Shown: positions 10,863 through 20,193 of the stretch, in pieces
Numbering within the stretch: position 1 is the first letter of the stretch
Layout: the number at the start of each line of letters is the position of its first letter
From: Desulfosudis oleivorans
Lineage (GTDB): Bacteria; Desulfobacterota; Desulfobacteria; Desulfobacterales; SURF-7
Assembly (NCBI GenBank): GCA_020723325.1
Contig: DYJD01000023.1
Coordinates: 1 to 64,000, forward strand
Length of the DNA: 64,000 bases
Direction: 5' to 3'
Notes under the pieces: model-generated
The model's database searches: none
What the model was told of the DNA's origin: nothing
What the model saw: only the letters and a program-made list of their open reading frames with translations
Position numbers and translations under genes: made by a program

Positions 10863-10947
10863 TGAAGGCTGAAGGTAAAAACAATAAGCAGTTTAAATGG
10901 CCTTTGGGTAGATTGAAAAATTTATAAAGCAATACCTTCAGCCTTCA
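10863..10947. repeat. long-loop inverted repeat between cpoB and ruvC
   Basis: TGAAGGCTGAAGGTA (10863-10877) and TACCTTCAGCCTTCA (10933-10947) are perfect 15-base inverted copies separated by 55 bases. The left arm is extended by a third tandem CTGAAGG unit. It lies just after the cpoB stop and 40 bases before ruvC. No T-run follows. Confidence 0.7.
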
Positions 10948-10987
10948 CTCTATTCACCTGCAGTTATCAGGCCGGAGTTGCAGCACG

Positions 10988-11497
10988 ATGAAATGTATCG
11001 GAGTGGATCCGGGGCTGGCAGCCACCGGCATCGGTATCATCAAGGGGCACGGTATGACCATCCAGGGCTATTCCTTCGGTAGTATTGAGACGCCCAAGGA
11101 TCTACCGCTGCCCCAGCGCCTCGGGCTGATTTTTTCAAAGCTGACAAAGGTTTTAGAAGCGGAACGGCCGGATCTGATGGTGGTGGAAGATATTTTTTCA
11201 CTGCAAAAACATCCCAAGTCCGGCATTGTGCTGGGCAAGGTGAGCGGTGTGATCCTGCTGGCCGGTTGCCGCTTGGACATCCCGGTGATTGAAATCCCGG
11301 TGCGGGAGGCAAAGCAGGTGCTCAGCGGCAACGGCAATGCCGACAAGGGGCAGTTGGAGCTTGCGGTCCGGCATTTGCTCAAGCATCCGGTGCCCATCAA
11401 ACCCGACCATGCTTCGGATGCCGTGGCCCTGGCCATTATCGGCCAGTATCGCTATGAAGTACGGATCAGCGCCGATCCAGGTAAAAAGACCCTATGA
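10988..11497 (+). CDS. ruvC: RuvC, Holliday-junction resolvase
   Basis: RuvC cuts four-way junctions during recombinational repair. The 169-residue protein has the RNase-H-like active-site strands GVDPGLAATG (Asp7) and VVEDIF, and the C-terminal acidic HASDAVALAI. It overlaps ruvA by ATGA. Length is normal. Confidence 0.96.
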   Translation: MKCIGVDPGLAATGIGIIKGHGMTIQGYSFGSIETPKDLPLPQRLGLIFSKLTKVLEAERPDLMVVEDIFSLQKHPKSGIVLGKVSGVILLAGCRLDIPVIEIPVREAKQVLSGNGNADKGQLELAVRHLLKHPVPIKPDHASDAVALAIIGQYRYEVRISADPGKKTL

Positions 11498-12111
11498 TCG
11501 CCTATCTTGAAGGAAAATTGCTGGACCGGGATGAGGAGCGCATCCTCATTTTAGCCGGCCAGGTGGGGTATGAAGTGCTGCTGCCCGCTTTTGTGATGAA
11601 GACCCTGGAAGGCAAGGAGCGCGGTGCGGAGGTGGCTTTTTATATTTATTTTCATCAGACGGAAAGACAGCCCAAGCCGGTGCTGATCGGGTTCAATCTG
11701 GAAGCAGAGAAGGAGTTCTTTCAGTATTTCATTTCCGTGGAAGCCATCGGGCCCTTAAAGGCCGTCAAATCCCTAACCATACCCATCCGTGAAGTGGCCC
11801 GGGCCATTGAGCAAAAGGATGTGGACAAGCTGAGCAGCCTCAAGGGCATCGGCCATCGCACAGCCCAGAAAATCATCGCCACCCTGGAAGGCAAGGTGGG
11901 CAAGTTCGCCTTGATCCGCAAGGACGAGGAAATGCCGGAAACCGGCCCGGAGGATTTTACCCAGCCGGTCTACCATGTACTGGTGAATCAACTCGGCCAC
12001 AAGCCCGCCGATGCCAAGGAAATGATTGTCCAGGCCCTTGGGCGCAACCGGGGGATCAAAACCCCGGAGGAGTTGTTCAATGAAGTCTACCGCAGCGAGG
12101 CCGATCAATGA
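11494..12111 (+). CDS. ruvA: RuvA, Holliday-junction recognition subunit
   Basis: RuvA tetramers bind the junction and load RuvB. The 205-residue product starts [19 protein letters not shown], has a helix-hairpin-helix region ([22 protein letters not shown]) and a C-terminal RuvB-binding domain. It overlaps both ruvC and ruvB by four bases, so the three are translationally coupled. Confidence 0.95.
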   Translation: MIAYLEGKLLDRDEERILILAGQVGYEVLLPAFVMKTLEGKERGAEVAFYIYFHQTERQPKPVLIGFNLEAEKEFFQYFISVEAIGPLKAVKSLTIPIREVARAIEQKDVDKLSSLKGIGHRTAQKIIATLEGKVGKFALIRKDEEMPETGPEDFTQPVYHVLVNQLGHKPADAKEMIVQALGRNRGIKTPEELFNEVYRSEADQ

Positions 12112-13136
12112 CAGATGATGTCCTGAGCTTTTCCTCCCTGCATCAGGGCCTGGTTTCCCGGGAAAGTCTGCCCATGGATCAGGAACCCGAGATCCTTTCC
12201 TTGCGGCCTAAAATGCTGGCCGAGTACATCGGCCAGCCTGAGACCATCGAGACCCTGGCCATTGCCATCCAGGCCGCCAAAAAGCGCGGCGAACCCCTGG
12301 ACCACGTCCTGCTCCACGGCCCGCCCGGCCTTGGTAAAACAACCCTGGCCCATATCATCGCCAATGAAATGGGCGGCAAACTGGTCATCACTTCCGGCCC
12401 GGCCCTGGAAAAAGGCGGGGACCTCATCGGCCTGCTCACCCATCTTGGTGAAGGCGATGTCCTGTTTGTGGATGAAATCCACCGCCTGCCCAAGACCGTG
12501 GAGGAATTTCTCTATCCGGCCATGGAAGATTTTGCCGTGGATTTTGTCTTTGACAAAGGCATGCACGCCCGCAGCCATCGTTATCGCTTGAAACGCTTCA
12601 CCCTGGTGGGCGCCACAACCCGGGTGGGCCTGCTGAGCGCGCCTTTGCGGGATCGTTTCGGTATTTTCCGCAACCTGGATTTCTACCTCCAGGAAGACCT
12701 GGTCAAAATCACCCTGCGCTCGGCTGAACTGCTGGGACTGAAGACCACCAAGGCGGGTGCATATGAACTGGCGCGACGCTCCCGGGGCACACCGCGTATC
12801 GTCAACCGTTTGCTGAAGCGCGTCCGTGACTATGCCCAGGTGCGCGCCGACGGCGAGATCGCGGAAAAGACCGTGGAAGACGCCTTGAAGCTGGAGGGGG
12901 TGGACCAGCAGGGGTTGACCAAGCTCGACCGGAGTTATTTGACGACGATTATCGCCTATTATCACGGCGGTCCGGTGGGCATCGAAGCCTTGGCCGCCAC
13001 CCTGCAAGAGGAAGCCGACACCCTGGTGGACGTGATCGAGCCTTATTTGCTGAAGATCGGTATGATTATCCGAACCTCTTCCGGCCGCAAGGCCACGGAA
13101 AGCGCTTACCGGCATTTGGGGTTTGAGATTGATTGA
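12108..13136 (+). CDS. ruvB: RuvB, branch-migration AAA+ motor
   Basis: RuvB is the hexameric helicase of branch migration. The 342-residue protein has Walker [10 protein letters not shown], Walker B DEIH, sensor 1 GATTR and the C-terminal winged-helix region ending in [15 protein letters not shown]. It starts by ATGA overlap with ruvA. Confidence 0.97.
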   Translation: MTDDVLSFSSLHQGLVSRESLPMDQEPEILSLRPKMLAEYIGQPETIETLAIAIQAAKKRGEPLDHVLLHGPPGLGKTTLAHIIANEMGGKLVITSGPALEKGGDLIGLLTHLGEGDVLFVDEIHRLPKTVEEFLYPAMEDFAVDFVFDKGMHARSHRYRLKRFTLVGATTRVGLLSAPLRDRFGIFRNLDFYLQEDLVKITLRSAELLGLKTTKAGAYELARRSRGTPRIVNRLLKRVRDYAQVRADGEIAEKTVEDALKLEGVDQQGLTKLDRSYLTTIIAYYHGGPVGIEALAATLQEEADTLVDVIEPYLLKIGMIIRTSSGRKATESAYRHLGFEID

Positions 13137-13193
13137 AACCGCAAACAATTGCGGGTTTGACCTTTATGCCGAAAGGAAAAGAAAATCCGAAAT

Positions 13194-13211
13194 TCGAATA
13201 TCGATATTCGA
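13194..13211. repeat. 18-bp perfect palindrome
   Basis: TCGAATATCGATATTCGA reads the same on both strands. It lies 36 bases before the next start codon. It could be an operator or a chance palindrome; it occurs once as far as I can see. Confidence 0.5.
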
Positions 13212-13247
13212 GTTTGATTATTTACAGCATCAATTAGGGAGATTCGA

Positions 13248-14057
13248 TTGAGCCCCATCATCACCCTGACCACCGACTTCGGCCTGCAAGATCCCTATGT
13301 GGGCATGATGAAAGGCGCCATTCTCAGTGTGCACCCCGCAGCCGTCATCGTGGACATCACCCATCACATCGAGCCCCAGGCGGTTGTACAGGCAGCCCAT
13401 GTGATCCATTCCGCATACAGCTTTTTCCCGGCCGGCACCATCCATGTAGCGGTGGTGGATCCAGGGGTGGGCAGCGGCCGCGCCTTGCTGGCCCTCGCGG
13501 CCGACGGCCATATTTTCCTCGCGCCGGACAACGGCACCCTAACGGCGGTCATGGCGGCTGCGACCATAACCGCTTGCGTGCGGATTGAGAACCGGTGCTA
13601 TTTCCGGCCTGTGATCAGCCGCACCTTTCATGGCCGGGATATTCTGGCACCGGTGGCCGGACATCTTGCCGGCGGACTTTCATTGTTTGAGCTGGGACCG
13701 TCTGTCCCCCTGGAAAAGGCCGTGGTTCTGAATTTGAATAAGGCCCGGATCCGGAATGAGCAGGAAATCGAAGGTACGATCCGGGATATTGATCGGTTCG
13801 GAAATCTCCTCACCAATATTGATGGGGAAACACTTTCGGCTTTTATGAATCACCGGCCCAAGCAAGACATCTCCGTGGAAATAGGCCGGATAGTGTTGAC
13901 CGGTTTGCAAGGCTGCTATCAGGACGTCCCCACAGGGCAGGCGGCGGCACTGATGGGCAGCAACGGCTGTCTGGAGATCGCCTTGAACCAGGGCAACGCG
14001 GCCCGCCGATTCAATGCCAAAATCGGGGATATGGTCAGGGTGTCTTTTCCGCCATGA
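13248..14057 (+). CDS. SAM hydroxide adenosyltransferase (DUF62 family)
   Basis: Enzymes of this family hydrolyse S-adenosylmethionine to adenosine and methionine. The 269-residue protein has the typical start ITLTTDFGLQDPYVGMMKG, then VVDPGVGSGR and FHGRDILAPVAGHLA, which hold the Asp, Arg and His of the known active-site triad. The TTG start has AGGGAGA 7 bases upstream; no ATG or GTG fits the conserved N-terminus. The physiological role is unclear. It stands between ruvB and the shape operon, in the same direction. Confidence 0.88.
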   Translation: MSPIITLTTDFGLQDPYVGMMKGAILSVHPAAVIVDITHHIEPQAVVQAAHVIHSAYSFFPAGTIHVAVVDPGVGSGRALLALAADGHIFLAPDNGTLTAVMAAATITACVRIENRCYFRPVISRTFHGRDILAPVAGHLAGGLSLFELGPSVPLEKAVVLNLNKARIRNEQEIEGTIRDIDRFGNLLTNIDGETLSAFMNHRPKQDISVEIGRIVLTGLQGCYQDVPTGQAAALMGSNGCLEIALNQGNAARRFNAKIGDMVRVSFPP

Positions 14058-14119
14058 ATTTCGGTAAAAGCAAAGGCTTACACCGGATCGGACCCCTTTG
14101 GAACAAACCTTTGAAACCA

Positions 14120-14148
14120 TTGACAGATATGGAAGATTGCAATATAAT
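14120..14148 (+). promoter_or_regulatory. consensus sigma70 promoter of the cell-shape operon
   Basis: TTGACA (14120-14125), a 17-base spacer and TATAAT (14143-14148) form a perfect consensus promoter. It lies 94 bases before the first gene of the four-gene envelope operon, leaving an untranslated leader of about 85 bases. Confidence 0.8.
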
Positions 14149-14242
14149 CGTTTCATTGTTGATGGGTACCGATCATCTCTGCACATAGATCTTTATTTTC
14201 ATGCATTATATTGATTCATAACCGCTGGGTGACAGGAGGGGG

Positions 14243-15886
14243 ATGTTGAGCCGTTGTCTTCGATGGATGGGTTTATTGTTATGGGCGTCGGTATTCGTTC
14301 TTTCAAGTGAAAATTCGTATGCATTCGGCTGGGACAGCAAATCCGACGATGACCTGATACCGGATAATATCGTGGCCCTGGCCGAAGGTGAAACCACCAA
14401 TCGTGTCATTATCGTGGAGAAGTCCTCCCAGCGCTTGATGCTTTACAGCTATGACGGTGATTACCACAAAGTATTGAGTTTTGAATGCTCCACAGGTGAA
14501 GTCGCTGGCGCCAAAACCCGCACCGGCGACAAGAAAACACCGGAGGGCGTCTATTTTTTCATCCAGGAACATGAAAAAAAATATTTATCGGCTGTGTACG
14601 GCGACCGGGCCTTTCCCATGGACTATCCCAATGCCGTTGATCGCCAAAACGAGTATGACGGCAATTCCATTTGGATGCACGGCACCAATAAGCCCATCAA
14701 ACCCATGACCTCCAACGGCTGTGTGGTGCTGGACAATAAAGACATCAATGTGCTGACACCCTATGTCACTTTAAACCGTACCCCGATAATTGTGGTTGAG
14801 AAAATCAACTATGTCCGGCCGGAAGGGAACCAGGGGCTCAAGGAGCGGCTGGTGGCTTTTATCCGGGACTGGCACAAAGTCATGACCTCCGGTTCTTATC
14901 AGGAATACCTGGACTTTTATGATCCGGAATATGTTCCGGATATTTCCTGGTGGCCGGCCTGGCTGCAGGCCCAGAAAAAGCTGGCAGCCTCAGGGACTTT
15001 GTTGTTCGTCAACATGCATCGGCCGATTTTATTAAAGGACAAGGACATTTGTGTGGCCCTGTTCGACCAGACGGCCAATGTGGGTGAAAAAAAATTGGCC
15101 GTGGGTACCCGCAAACTTTTCATTTCAAGTAAAAACAATCGTTTTGCCATTGTCGGCGATGAATTCCAGCCCCAGCCCACGGAACCTAAAATTCCCAAGC
15201 CGGATTATCCTTTGGTGGCGGCCCTGCAGGAACAGAAGACGCTGTTTGCCTCCATTCGGGAGCCTAAGGCGATGATCCCCGCTGCCCAGGAACAAAAAAT
15301 CCAGCCCGAAGGCAACGGTAAAGAGCTGAAACCTCCACCTCCGGCCGCTAAGGATCTCAAACCGATCCCTGCCACTCAGGAACCAAAACCGACAAAGGAA
15401 ATCGCTGTAAAAGAACAAAAAACTCCGCTTGTTGCAAGTCAGGAAGCCAAATCGGCGGCGAGCCCTGTCAGATCTCAGAAACCCATGACCAGCCAGGAGC
15501 AGAAGCCGGTTGCGGCCGCCCCCAAAGAAACCAAAACCCGGCCGGACTCCAAACAGGAGATCGCCGCTTTGGTGGAGGACTGGCTGAAGGCCTGGTCTGC
15601 CAAGGAAATCGAGCGCTACGGCAGTTATTATTCGCCCGGCTTCCAGGCCGACGGCATGAATCTAAGCGCCTGGCTGAAACATAAAAAGCAATTGAGCCGA
15701 CAATACGACTATATCAAGGTTTCCAAAAAGGATCTTGAGATCGCCGTGGGTGAAGAAACCGGCACAGCCGGTTTTGTGCAGGTATATGAATCCAGCGGGT
15801 ATAAGGCCGTGGGCAGGAAAAAACTGATCTTGAAGCGGGAAAACGGCAAATGGAAAATATTGCGGGAAACATGGAAAAGGATTTAG
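14243..15886 (+). CDS. Csd6-like L,D-transpeptidase/carboxypeptidase with two NTF2-like domains
   Basis: This is a predicted periplasmic enzyme acting on peptidoglycan stem peptides. The 547-residue protein has a signal peptide (residues 1-27) and a YkuD domain at about residues 50-188 with His146 and the SNGC catalytic Cys160. An NTF2/SnoaL-like domain (about 198-310), a long Pro/Lys/Glu/Gln-rich linker (about 318-430) and a second NTF2-like domain (432-545) follow. Helicobacter Csd6 has a YkuD-fold L,D-carboxypeptidase plus one NTF2-like domain, so this protein is similar but has that domain twice. GACAGGAGGG precedes the start. Whether it cross-links or trims cannot be decided from sequence. 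Confidence 0.85.
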   Translation: MLSRCLRWMGLLLWASVFVLSSENSYAFGWDSKSDDDLIPDNIVALAEGETTNRVIIVEKSSQRLMLYSYDGDYHKVLSFECSTGEVAGAKTRTGDKKTPEGVYFFIQEHEKKYLSAVYGDRAFPMDYPNAVDRQNEYDGNSIWMHGTNKPIKPMTSNGCVVLDNKDINVLTPYVTLNRTPIIVVEKINYVRPEGNQGLKERLVAFIRDWHKVMTSGSYQEYLDFYDPEYVPDISWWPAWLQAQKKLAASGTLLFVNMHRPILLKDKDICVALFDQTANVGEKKLAVGTRKLFISSKNNRFAIVGDEFQPQPTEPKIPKPDYPLVAALQEQKTLFASIREPKAMIPAAQEQKIQPEGNGKELKPPPPAAKDLKPIPATQEPKPTKEIAVKEQKTPLVASQEAKSAASPVRSQKPMTSQEQKPVAAAPKETKTRPDSKQEIAALVEDWLKAWSAKEIERYGSYYSPGFQADGMNLSAWLKHKKQLSRQYDYIKVSKKDLEIAVGEETGTAGFVQVYESSGYKAVGRKKLILKRENGKWKILRETWKRI

Positions 15887-16713
15887 CCGGAACGGCCGCT
15901 TCATACAGCCGGAAACGAAAACGCTGGCAGGTCTTGCTGGTGAAGGGCAACGGGCGGGTTCTGACCTTCAGCCTTTTTCAAAGCGTACTGATGGTTTTGT
16001 TGGCCGTGATTGCGGCCCTGGGCATTGCCGCCGCGCTTCTGGTGCTTTTTTTTCAGCATAGCCTTACCGACAGATCGAAATTGCAGCAGGAAGCCGGCGA
16101 ACTCCGGCAGCAGAACCAGGCCTTGCGGAACCAGGTGGATGTCCTTACGGCCAAGCTGGTGTTGATGGAAGCCCGCACTGATGAAAAAGGCACGGCCAAA
16201 GCAGCCAAAGCCGATGGAAATACTGTGCCTGCCATCGCTCTAAAGATGCCCGCCGGAATCACGGCGGACAAAGCAAATCCCCAATTGCCGGAAAACGGGG
16301 CCGGGCCGGATAAGGGGGTTGAAAAAAAGGAAAGCGGTGTCGATATTCGGGATCTGGCCGTGGACTATGAGCCGGAAGGCGGCGTTTTCAGGAGTCGCTT
16401 CGTGATTCAGGAAAACGAACCGTCCCAATCGAGTCTGTCAGGCTTTTGTTTTGTAATATTAAAGGGAAAAGGCAATGATCCGGGGGAGTGGCTGACCCTT
16501 CCGGAAGCGACCCTGGTGAATGGACTGCCCGGTGTGCCGGAAAAGGGGCAGTCCTTTAAAGTTTCACGTTCCAAGAATGTAACGCTGAAATTGAGGGCCC
16601 AAAGAGCACCGGAGCAGTTCACCAATGCCGCCGTGATGCTTTTCAACCTGGAGGGGCGCATCATCCATGAGCAGAATATCCCCATATCGATCAACATAAA
16701 GAGGCGCAAATGA
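15850..16713 (+). CDS. single-pass membrane protein with coiled coil, shape operon
   Basis: I do not recognise a named family. The product (287 residues from 15850, or 280 from the ATG at 15871) has a basic cytoplasmic start (SRKRKRWQ), one membrane helix at about residues 46-68, a periplasmic coiled coil (LQQEAGELRQQNQALRNQVD) and a beta-rich C-terminal domain. The gene overlaps the upstream one by 37 bases and the downstream one by four. By position it could be a membrane scaffold linking cytoplasmic bactofilin to the periplasmic enzymes, comparable in role to Csd5/Csd7; that is inference. Confidence 0.75.
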   Translation: MENIAGNMEKDLAGTAASYSRKRKRWQVLLVKGNGRVLTFSLFQSVLMVLLAVIAALGIAAALLVLFFQHSLTDRSKLQQEAGELRQQNQALRNQVDVLTAKLVLMEARTDEKGTAKAAKADGNTVPAIALKMPAGITADKANPQLPENGAGPDKGVEKKESGVDIRDLAVDYEPEGGVFRSRFVIQENEPSQSSLSGFCFVILKGKGNDPGEWLTLPEATLVNGLPGVPEKGQSFKVSRSKNVTLKLRAQRAPEQFTNAAVMLFNLEGRIIHEQNIPISINIKRRK

Positions 16714-18545
16714 ACAGTCGATACAGCGGGAAAACTCGACAGAAATACATAGTTTTTTCGGCGCTTTGGCTGGCCTTGTTCGCCCTGGAAACGGCGGCTG
16801 GGGCAAGCACCCGGAAGAACCAGGCGGTCTATTTTGAGGGCACGGATCATGAACTGCATGTTTATCGCAGCCAGGGCAAAGAGCCGGGCAAGACCCTGAT
16901 GCTCATCGGCGGAATTCAAGGGGATGAACCCGGCGGTTTTTTGTCCGCGGATTTATATGCGGATTTTTCCTTGCTCAAGGGCAACCTGATCGTGGTTCCC
17001 CGGGCCAATTTCCAGTCAATTGTTTTGAATCGCAGACAGGTCAACGGCGACATGAACCGCAAATTCGGCAAGTTCGGTGATGGCGGCAAGGATGATTATG
17101 AAACCAAGGTGGTGGACATCCTGAAAAAGCTCATTGCTGAAAGCGATCTCTTGCTGAATTTGCATGACGGCAGTGGCTTTTACTCGGAAAAATGGGAGGG
17201 GACGGATCGCAATCCGCTGCGTTGCGGGCAATCCATCATTGCGGACTGCGAGATTTTCCAGCCCCAAGGCAAGCCCCAACCTGTCCAACTGGGCCGGATG
17301 GCCCGGGAGGTGGCGGAAAAGCTCAATCTGCAGATAAGGGATAAAAAGCATCATTTTCACTTCAACAACCACAACACCGATAAAAAGGAATCGCCCCACA
17401 AGGAGCAACGCCTTTCCGCCACGTATTATGCCCTGTACACTTGCGGGATTCCGGCCTTCGGCATTGAAACCAGCAAAACCCTGCCGCTGGAGGAAAAGGT
17501 GCGTCAACACAACCTGGCCATCAATCTTTTCATGGAGAAGATGGATATCCGGCCGGAAAATCCCGGGATCAGGCTTGATCCGCCGGAGCTTTACTATCTT
17601 ATTATTTCCGTGAACGATTCCCTGCCGGTGCTGGTGGAGAACAAACAAAGCCTGCATATCAAGCCGGGCGACGCCATTGCCGTCACCCATATCGCCGCCA
17701 ATTACGAGCGCGGGCTCTGCGCCGATATATTAGGCCAGGGAACCATCAACGACACCCGCAAAAGGATCGCCATCCAACAGCCCACCCGTATCGTGGTGCG
17801 CAAGGATTATCAGCCTTGCGGCAGCATCGAGCTGCTATTGGGCGGGGCCGACAGCCAGTTTTCCCAAGGCGTGCCCGTTGCCGGCAACAGTTCAAAAGCA
17901 AAAGCAGACTATCTTTTTTTCACCGTAAAGATCAACGGGGAGGAACGTACCTTTCGGAATGAAGACAATGTGAAGCTGGTGAAGGGTGATACCATTGAAA
18001 TTGAGGAGGTGGTCAGCAACCTGGCCAGCTCTTCCGAATTCACGGTGAATTTCAAAGGCTTTGTGGGGGCCAAGGAAAGCAATGCCGGCGAGGACCGGGG
18101 CTATCTCATCAATACGGCCAAGGATTTATGGCCGCGCTATTCCATGGACAAAAGCGGCAAGAAGTATCAGGTAGTGGTGAACCTGCACAAGAACAAAGTT
18201 GCCTCCCTTTGGGTGGAACTGGAAGAACCGGCCCTGGATTATGTGGTTCTCAAGACGGAAAACAATGCCATGCAATGCATTGCGCCGGGCGGCACGGCCT
18301 GGATCGATGCCAAGCAGCCCATCCGCCTGATGGATATCAAGACCAATGTGGATGGGAATGATCGGATCAGCGCCCTATTTGCCGGTCCAGGGGAAATCAA
18401 GCAAATGCTTAAAAAAGACGACATCATCCCCCTTGGCGGTGCCGGCCGGCATTTTCCCAAAGGTGAATACCGCATGGATATCCTGCGGGATCAGATCACC
18501 ATCGGGTCTGTTTATTTTAAAAATATTTCAGGAGACGCCTCGTGA
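16710..18545 (+). CDS. M99 (Csd4-like) D,L-carboxypeptidase with C-terminal extension
   Basis: Csd4/Pgp1 enzymes remove the terminal residue of peptidoglycan tripeptides and set helical shape in Helicobacter and Campylobacter. The 611-residue precursor has a signal-like N-terminus (residues 12-32). GGIQGDEPGG holds Gln70 and Glu73, and NLHDGSGFY holds His152: the Gln-x-x-Glu...His zinc site that separates M99 from ordinary His-x-x-Glu M14 enzymes. FGIETSKT holds the likely catalytic Glu253. Repeated beta-type domains fill residues 275-610, as in Csd4, probably for binding. Four-base overlaps with both neighbours show coupling. Confidence 0.87.
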   Translation: MNSRYSGKTRQKYIVFSALWLALFALETAAGASTRKNQAVYFEGTDHELHVYRSQGKEPGKTLMLIGGIQGDEPGGFLSADLYADFSLLKGNLIVVPRANFQSIVLNRRQVNGDMNRKFGKFGDGGKDDYETKVVDILKKLIAESDLLLNLHDGSGFYSEKWEGTDRNPLRCGQSIIADCEIFQPQGKPQPVQLGRMAREVAEKLNLQIRDKKHHFHFNNHNTDKKESPHKEQRLSATYYALYTCGIPAFGIETSKTLPLEEKVRQHNLAINLFMEKMDIRPENPGIRLDPPELYYLIISVNDSLPVLVENKQSLHIKPGDAIAVTHIAANYERGLCADILGQGTINDTRKRIAIQQPTRIVVRKDYQPCGSIELLLGGADSQFSQGVPVAGNSSKAKADYLFFTVKINGEERTFRNEDNVKLVKGDTIEIEEVVSNLASSSEFTVNFKGFVGAKESNAGEDRGYLINTAKDLWPRYSMDKSGKKYQVVVNLHKNKVASLWVELEEPALDYVVLKTENNAMQCIAPGGTAWIDAKQPIRLMDIKTNVDGNDRISALFAGPGEIKQMLKKDDIIPLGGAGRHFPKGEYRMDILRDQITIGSVYFKNISGDAS

Positions 18546-18940
18546 AAAACCGATCCAAAAATCTTTCCATCATCGACAGGGATTTGGAAATGGATGGAAC
18601 CATCACCAGCAAGGGCTGTCTGGTGGTGCGCGGGTGCTTGAGAGGAATTTTGAGGGGCGAGGAAGTGGTCATTGCCGAGGAAGGTTCGATCCATGGCGAG
18701 GCCCGGGTCGCCAGCATGACCATCGGCGGTGTGTTCGAAGGCGACGTGCGCGCCGGCGAGGCCCTGATCATCCTGTCTACCGGCAGTTGCTCCGGAACCG
18801 TCACCTGCAAGGATTTGATCATCGAAAGCGGCGGGTTGTTGAATGCGGCCGTGACCTCCCTGACCTTTGTGGAGGTCCCCAAGTTGGAGGTGATTTCCGA
18901 CATGGAGGTAAAGGAGGCCCTGCCCAGCATAAAGCTGTGA
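18542..18940 (+). CDS. ccmA: bactofilin (CcmA-like)
   Basis: Bactofilins are beta-helical cytoskeletal polymers that position cell-wall enzymes. The 132-residue protein has a hexad-rich beta-helix core (about residues 10-115: GTITSKGCLVVRGCLRG, GSIHGEARVASMTIGGVFEG) and short charged ends, the usual size. It starts at a GTG overlapping the stop of the carboxypeptidase gene (GTGA), so it is the last gene of the four-gene operon. Confidence 0.92.
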   Translation: MKNRSKNLSIIDRDLEMDGTITSKGCLVVRGCLRGILRGEEVVIAEEGSIHGEARVASMTIGGVFEGDVRAGEALIILSTGSCSGTVTCKDLIIESGGLLNAAVTSLTFVEVPKLEVISDMEVKEALPSIKL

Positions 18941-18941
18941 G

Positions 18942-19562
18942 CTAACCCGGTCTCCCCATTTCCCCGGCGATCAAATCCTTGAAAGAAACCGCCTCCAGCT
19001 TGGCAGCTTTGAAATTCTCAAAAGTGATATCCGTGAACGGCAGGTTCAGGGCGGATTTCAAGGTCTGGAACAGGGCAAGATAATTGGCAAGAATCCTGGT
19101 TTCCCATGCCAGCCCCAGTTTGCCGGCCATTTCCCGGATGGCTTCCCGCCGGCCCTCGATTTCCAAAAAATCGCCGAAAGGCAGGGCATCCAGGCAGAAG
19201 ATCGTATCCCCAAGCACCAAGGTTTCGCGCCACTTTTCATAAATCTGGGCGCGCTGAAAGCCGAGGGCCGAGAGTATGCGGTCCATGGTCGCAAAATCGC
19301 TTACCGTCACTTCCAGCTCCTGGTGGACTTTGAAATCCCGGTCCTGCCGGGCCGGTTCGGATTTAAAAGTGAGGACGGCCTGATCCGTCCGGCGCAGCCG
19401 CAGCAAGGATTTGTTGCGCAAGAACCGGTTTTCAGAGTCTTCATAGCGAATATTGGTCTCAAAACAGCGTCCTTTGGACGCGGCTCCCAATTGGAGAATT
19501 CCCTGCCGAACAGCGGGCAGGTCTTTTATATGGAATTTTACTTCGATTTCGATATGATCCAA
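18942..19562 (-). CDS. CYTH-domain protein (class IV adenylate cyclase/triphosphatase fold)
   Basis: CYTH enzymes form a beta-tunnel that binds triphosphates and metal; members include thiamine triphosphatases and class IV adenylate cyclases. The signature EIEVKF (ExExK) opens the domain, followed by LRLRR, LTFKSE, the ELEVTV strand and FLEIEG. The frame is open to 19688, but the TTG at 19562 has GGAGG just upstream and starts six residues before ExExK. The longer start would cross the rplM promoter. That gives 206 residues. Substrate unknown. Its 3' end nearly meets the bactofilin gene (convergent). Confidence 0.82.
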   Translation of the reverse strand: MDHIEIEVKFHIKDLPAVRQGILQLGAASKGRCFETNIRYEDSENRFLRNKSLLRLRRTDQAVLTFKSEPARQDRDFKVHQELEVTVSDFATMDRILSALGFQRAQIYEKWRETLVLGDTIFCLDALPFGDFLEIEGRREAIREMAGKLGLAWETRILANYLALFQTLKSALNLPFTDITFENFKAAKLEAVSFKDLIAGEMGRPG

Positions 19563-19665
19563 ATTATCCTCCAGTGGGTTCCCTGCGTGGGTGGGACGGA
19601 AAATGGAAACACTGGGGATAATATGGAATCCGAATAAGAATGTCAATGCACTCAAAATTTTTTGC

Positions 19666-19694
19666 TTGACATCAAACAGGCTTTCCATTAGATA
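19666..19694 (+). promoter_or_regulatory. putative promoter of rplM-rpsI
   Basis: TTGACA (19666-19671) is followed after 17 bases by TAGATA (19689-19694), 30 bases before the rplM start. The -35 is perfect and the -10 weak. Confidence 0.5.
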
Positions 19695-19723
19695 TGCTGA
19701 ATTCTACTTTTTGAAGGGGAGTA

Positions 19724-20167
19724 ATGACCGTGAAGAAATATACATACAGCGCTAATCAAGCAGATAAGCAAGAAAAATGGTATCTGGTGAATGCCGAAGG
19801 CGCGATTTTGGGTCGGATGGCGTCCGTTATCGCCGCCCAATTGAGAGGTAAATGCAATCCCTTGTTCACACCCCATACGGATATGGGTGATTCGGTGGTG
19901 GTCATTAATGCCGATAAAATCGTGCTCACCGGCCGGAAATGGGATCAGAAGACCTATTACCGGCATAGTGGCTATACCGGCGGGCTTCGGTCCATCACCG
20001 CCCGCAAGCTGCATGAGAAGCGACCCGAGGATCTGATCCGGTTCGCCGTAAAAGGCATGCTGCCGAAAAACAAGCTGGGCCGCAAGATGATCAATAAACT
20101 GAAAGTGTATACCGGGAGCGAGCACCCCCATGCCGCCCAGAAACCGGTGACACTTGAATTGAAATAA
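19724..20167 (+). CDS. rplM: 50S ribosomal protein L13
   Basis: L13 is an early-assembling large-subunit protein. The 147-residue product has the family motifs [32 protein letters not shown] and [20 protein letters not shown] precedes the ATG. It is followed by rpsI after 26 bases, the universal pairing. Confidence 0.97.
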   Translation: MTVKKYTYSANQADKQEKWYLVNAEGAILGRMASVIAAQLRGKCNPLFTPHTDMGDSVVVINADKIVLTGRKWDQKTYYRHSGYTGGLRSITARKLHEKRPEDLIRFAVKGMLPKNKLGRKMINKLKVYTGSEHPHAAQKPVTLELK

Positions 20168-20193
20168 ATTCGGGAGACAATACCAGGTACGCT

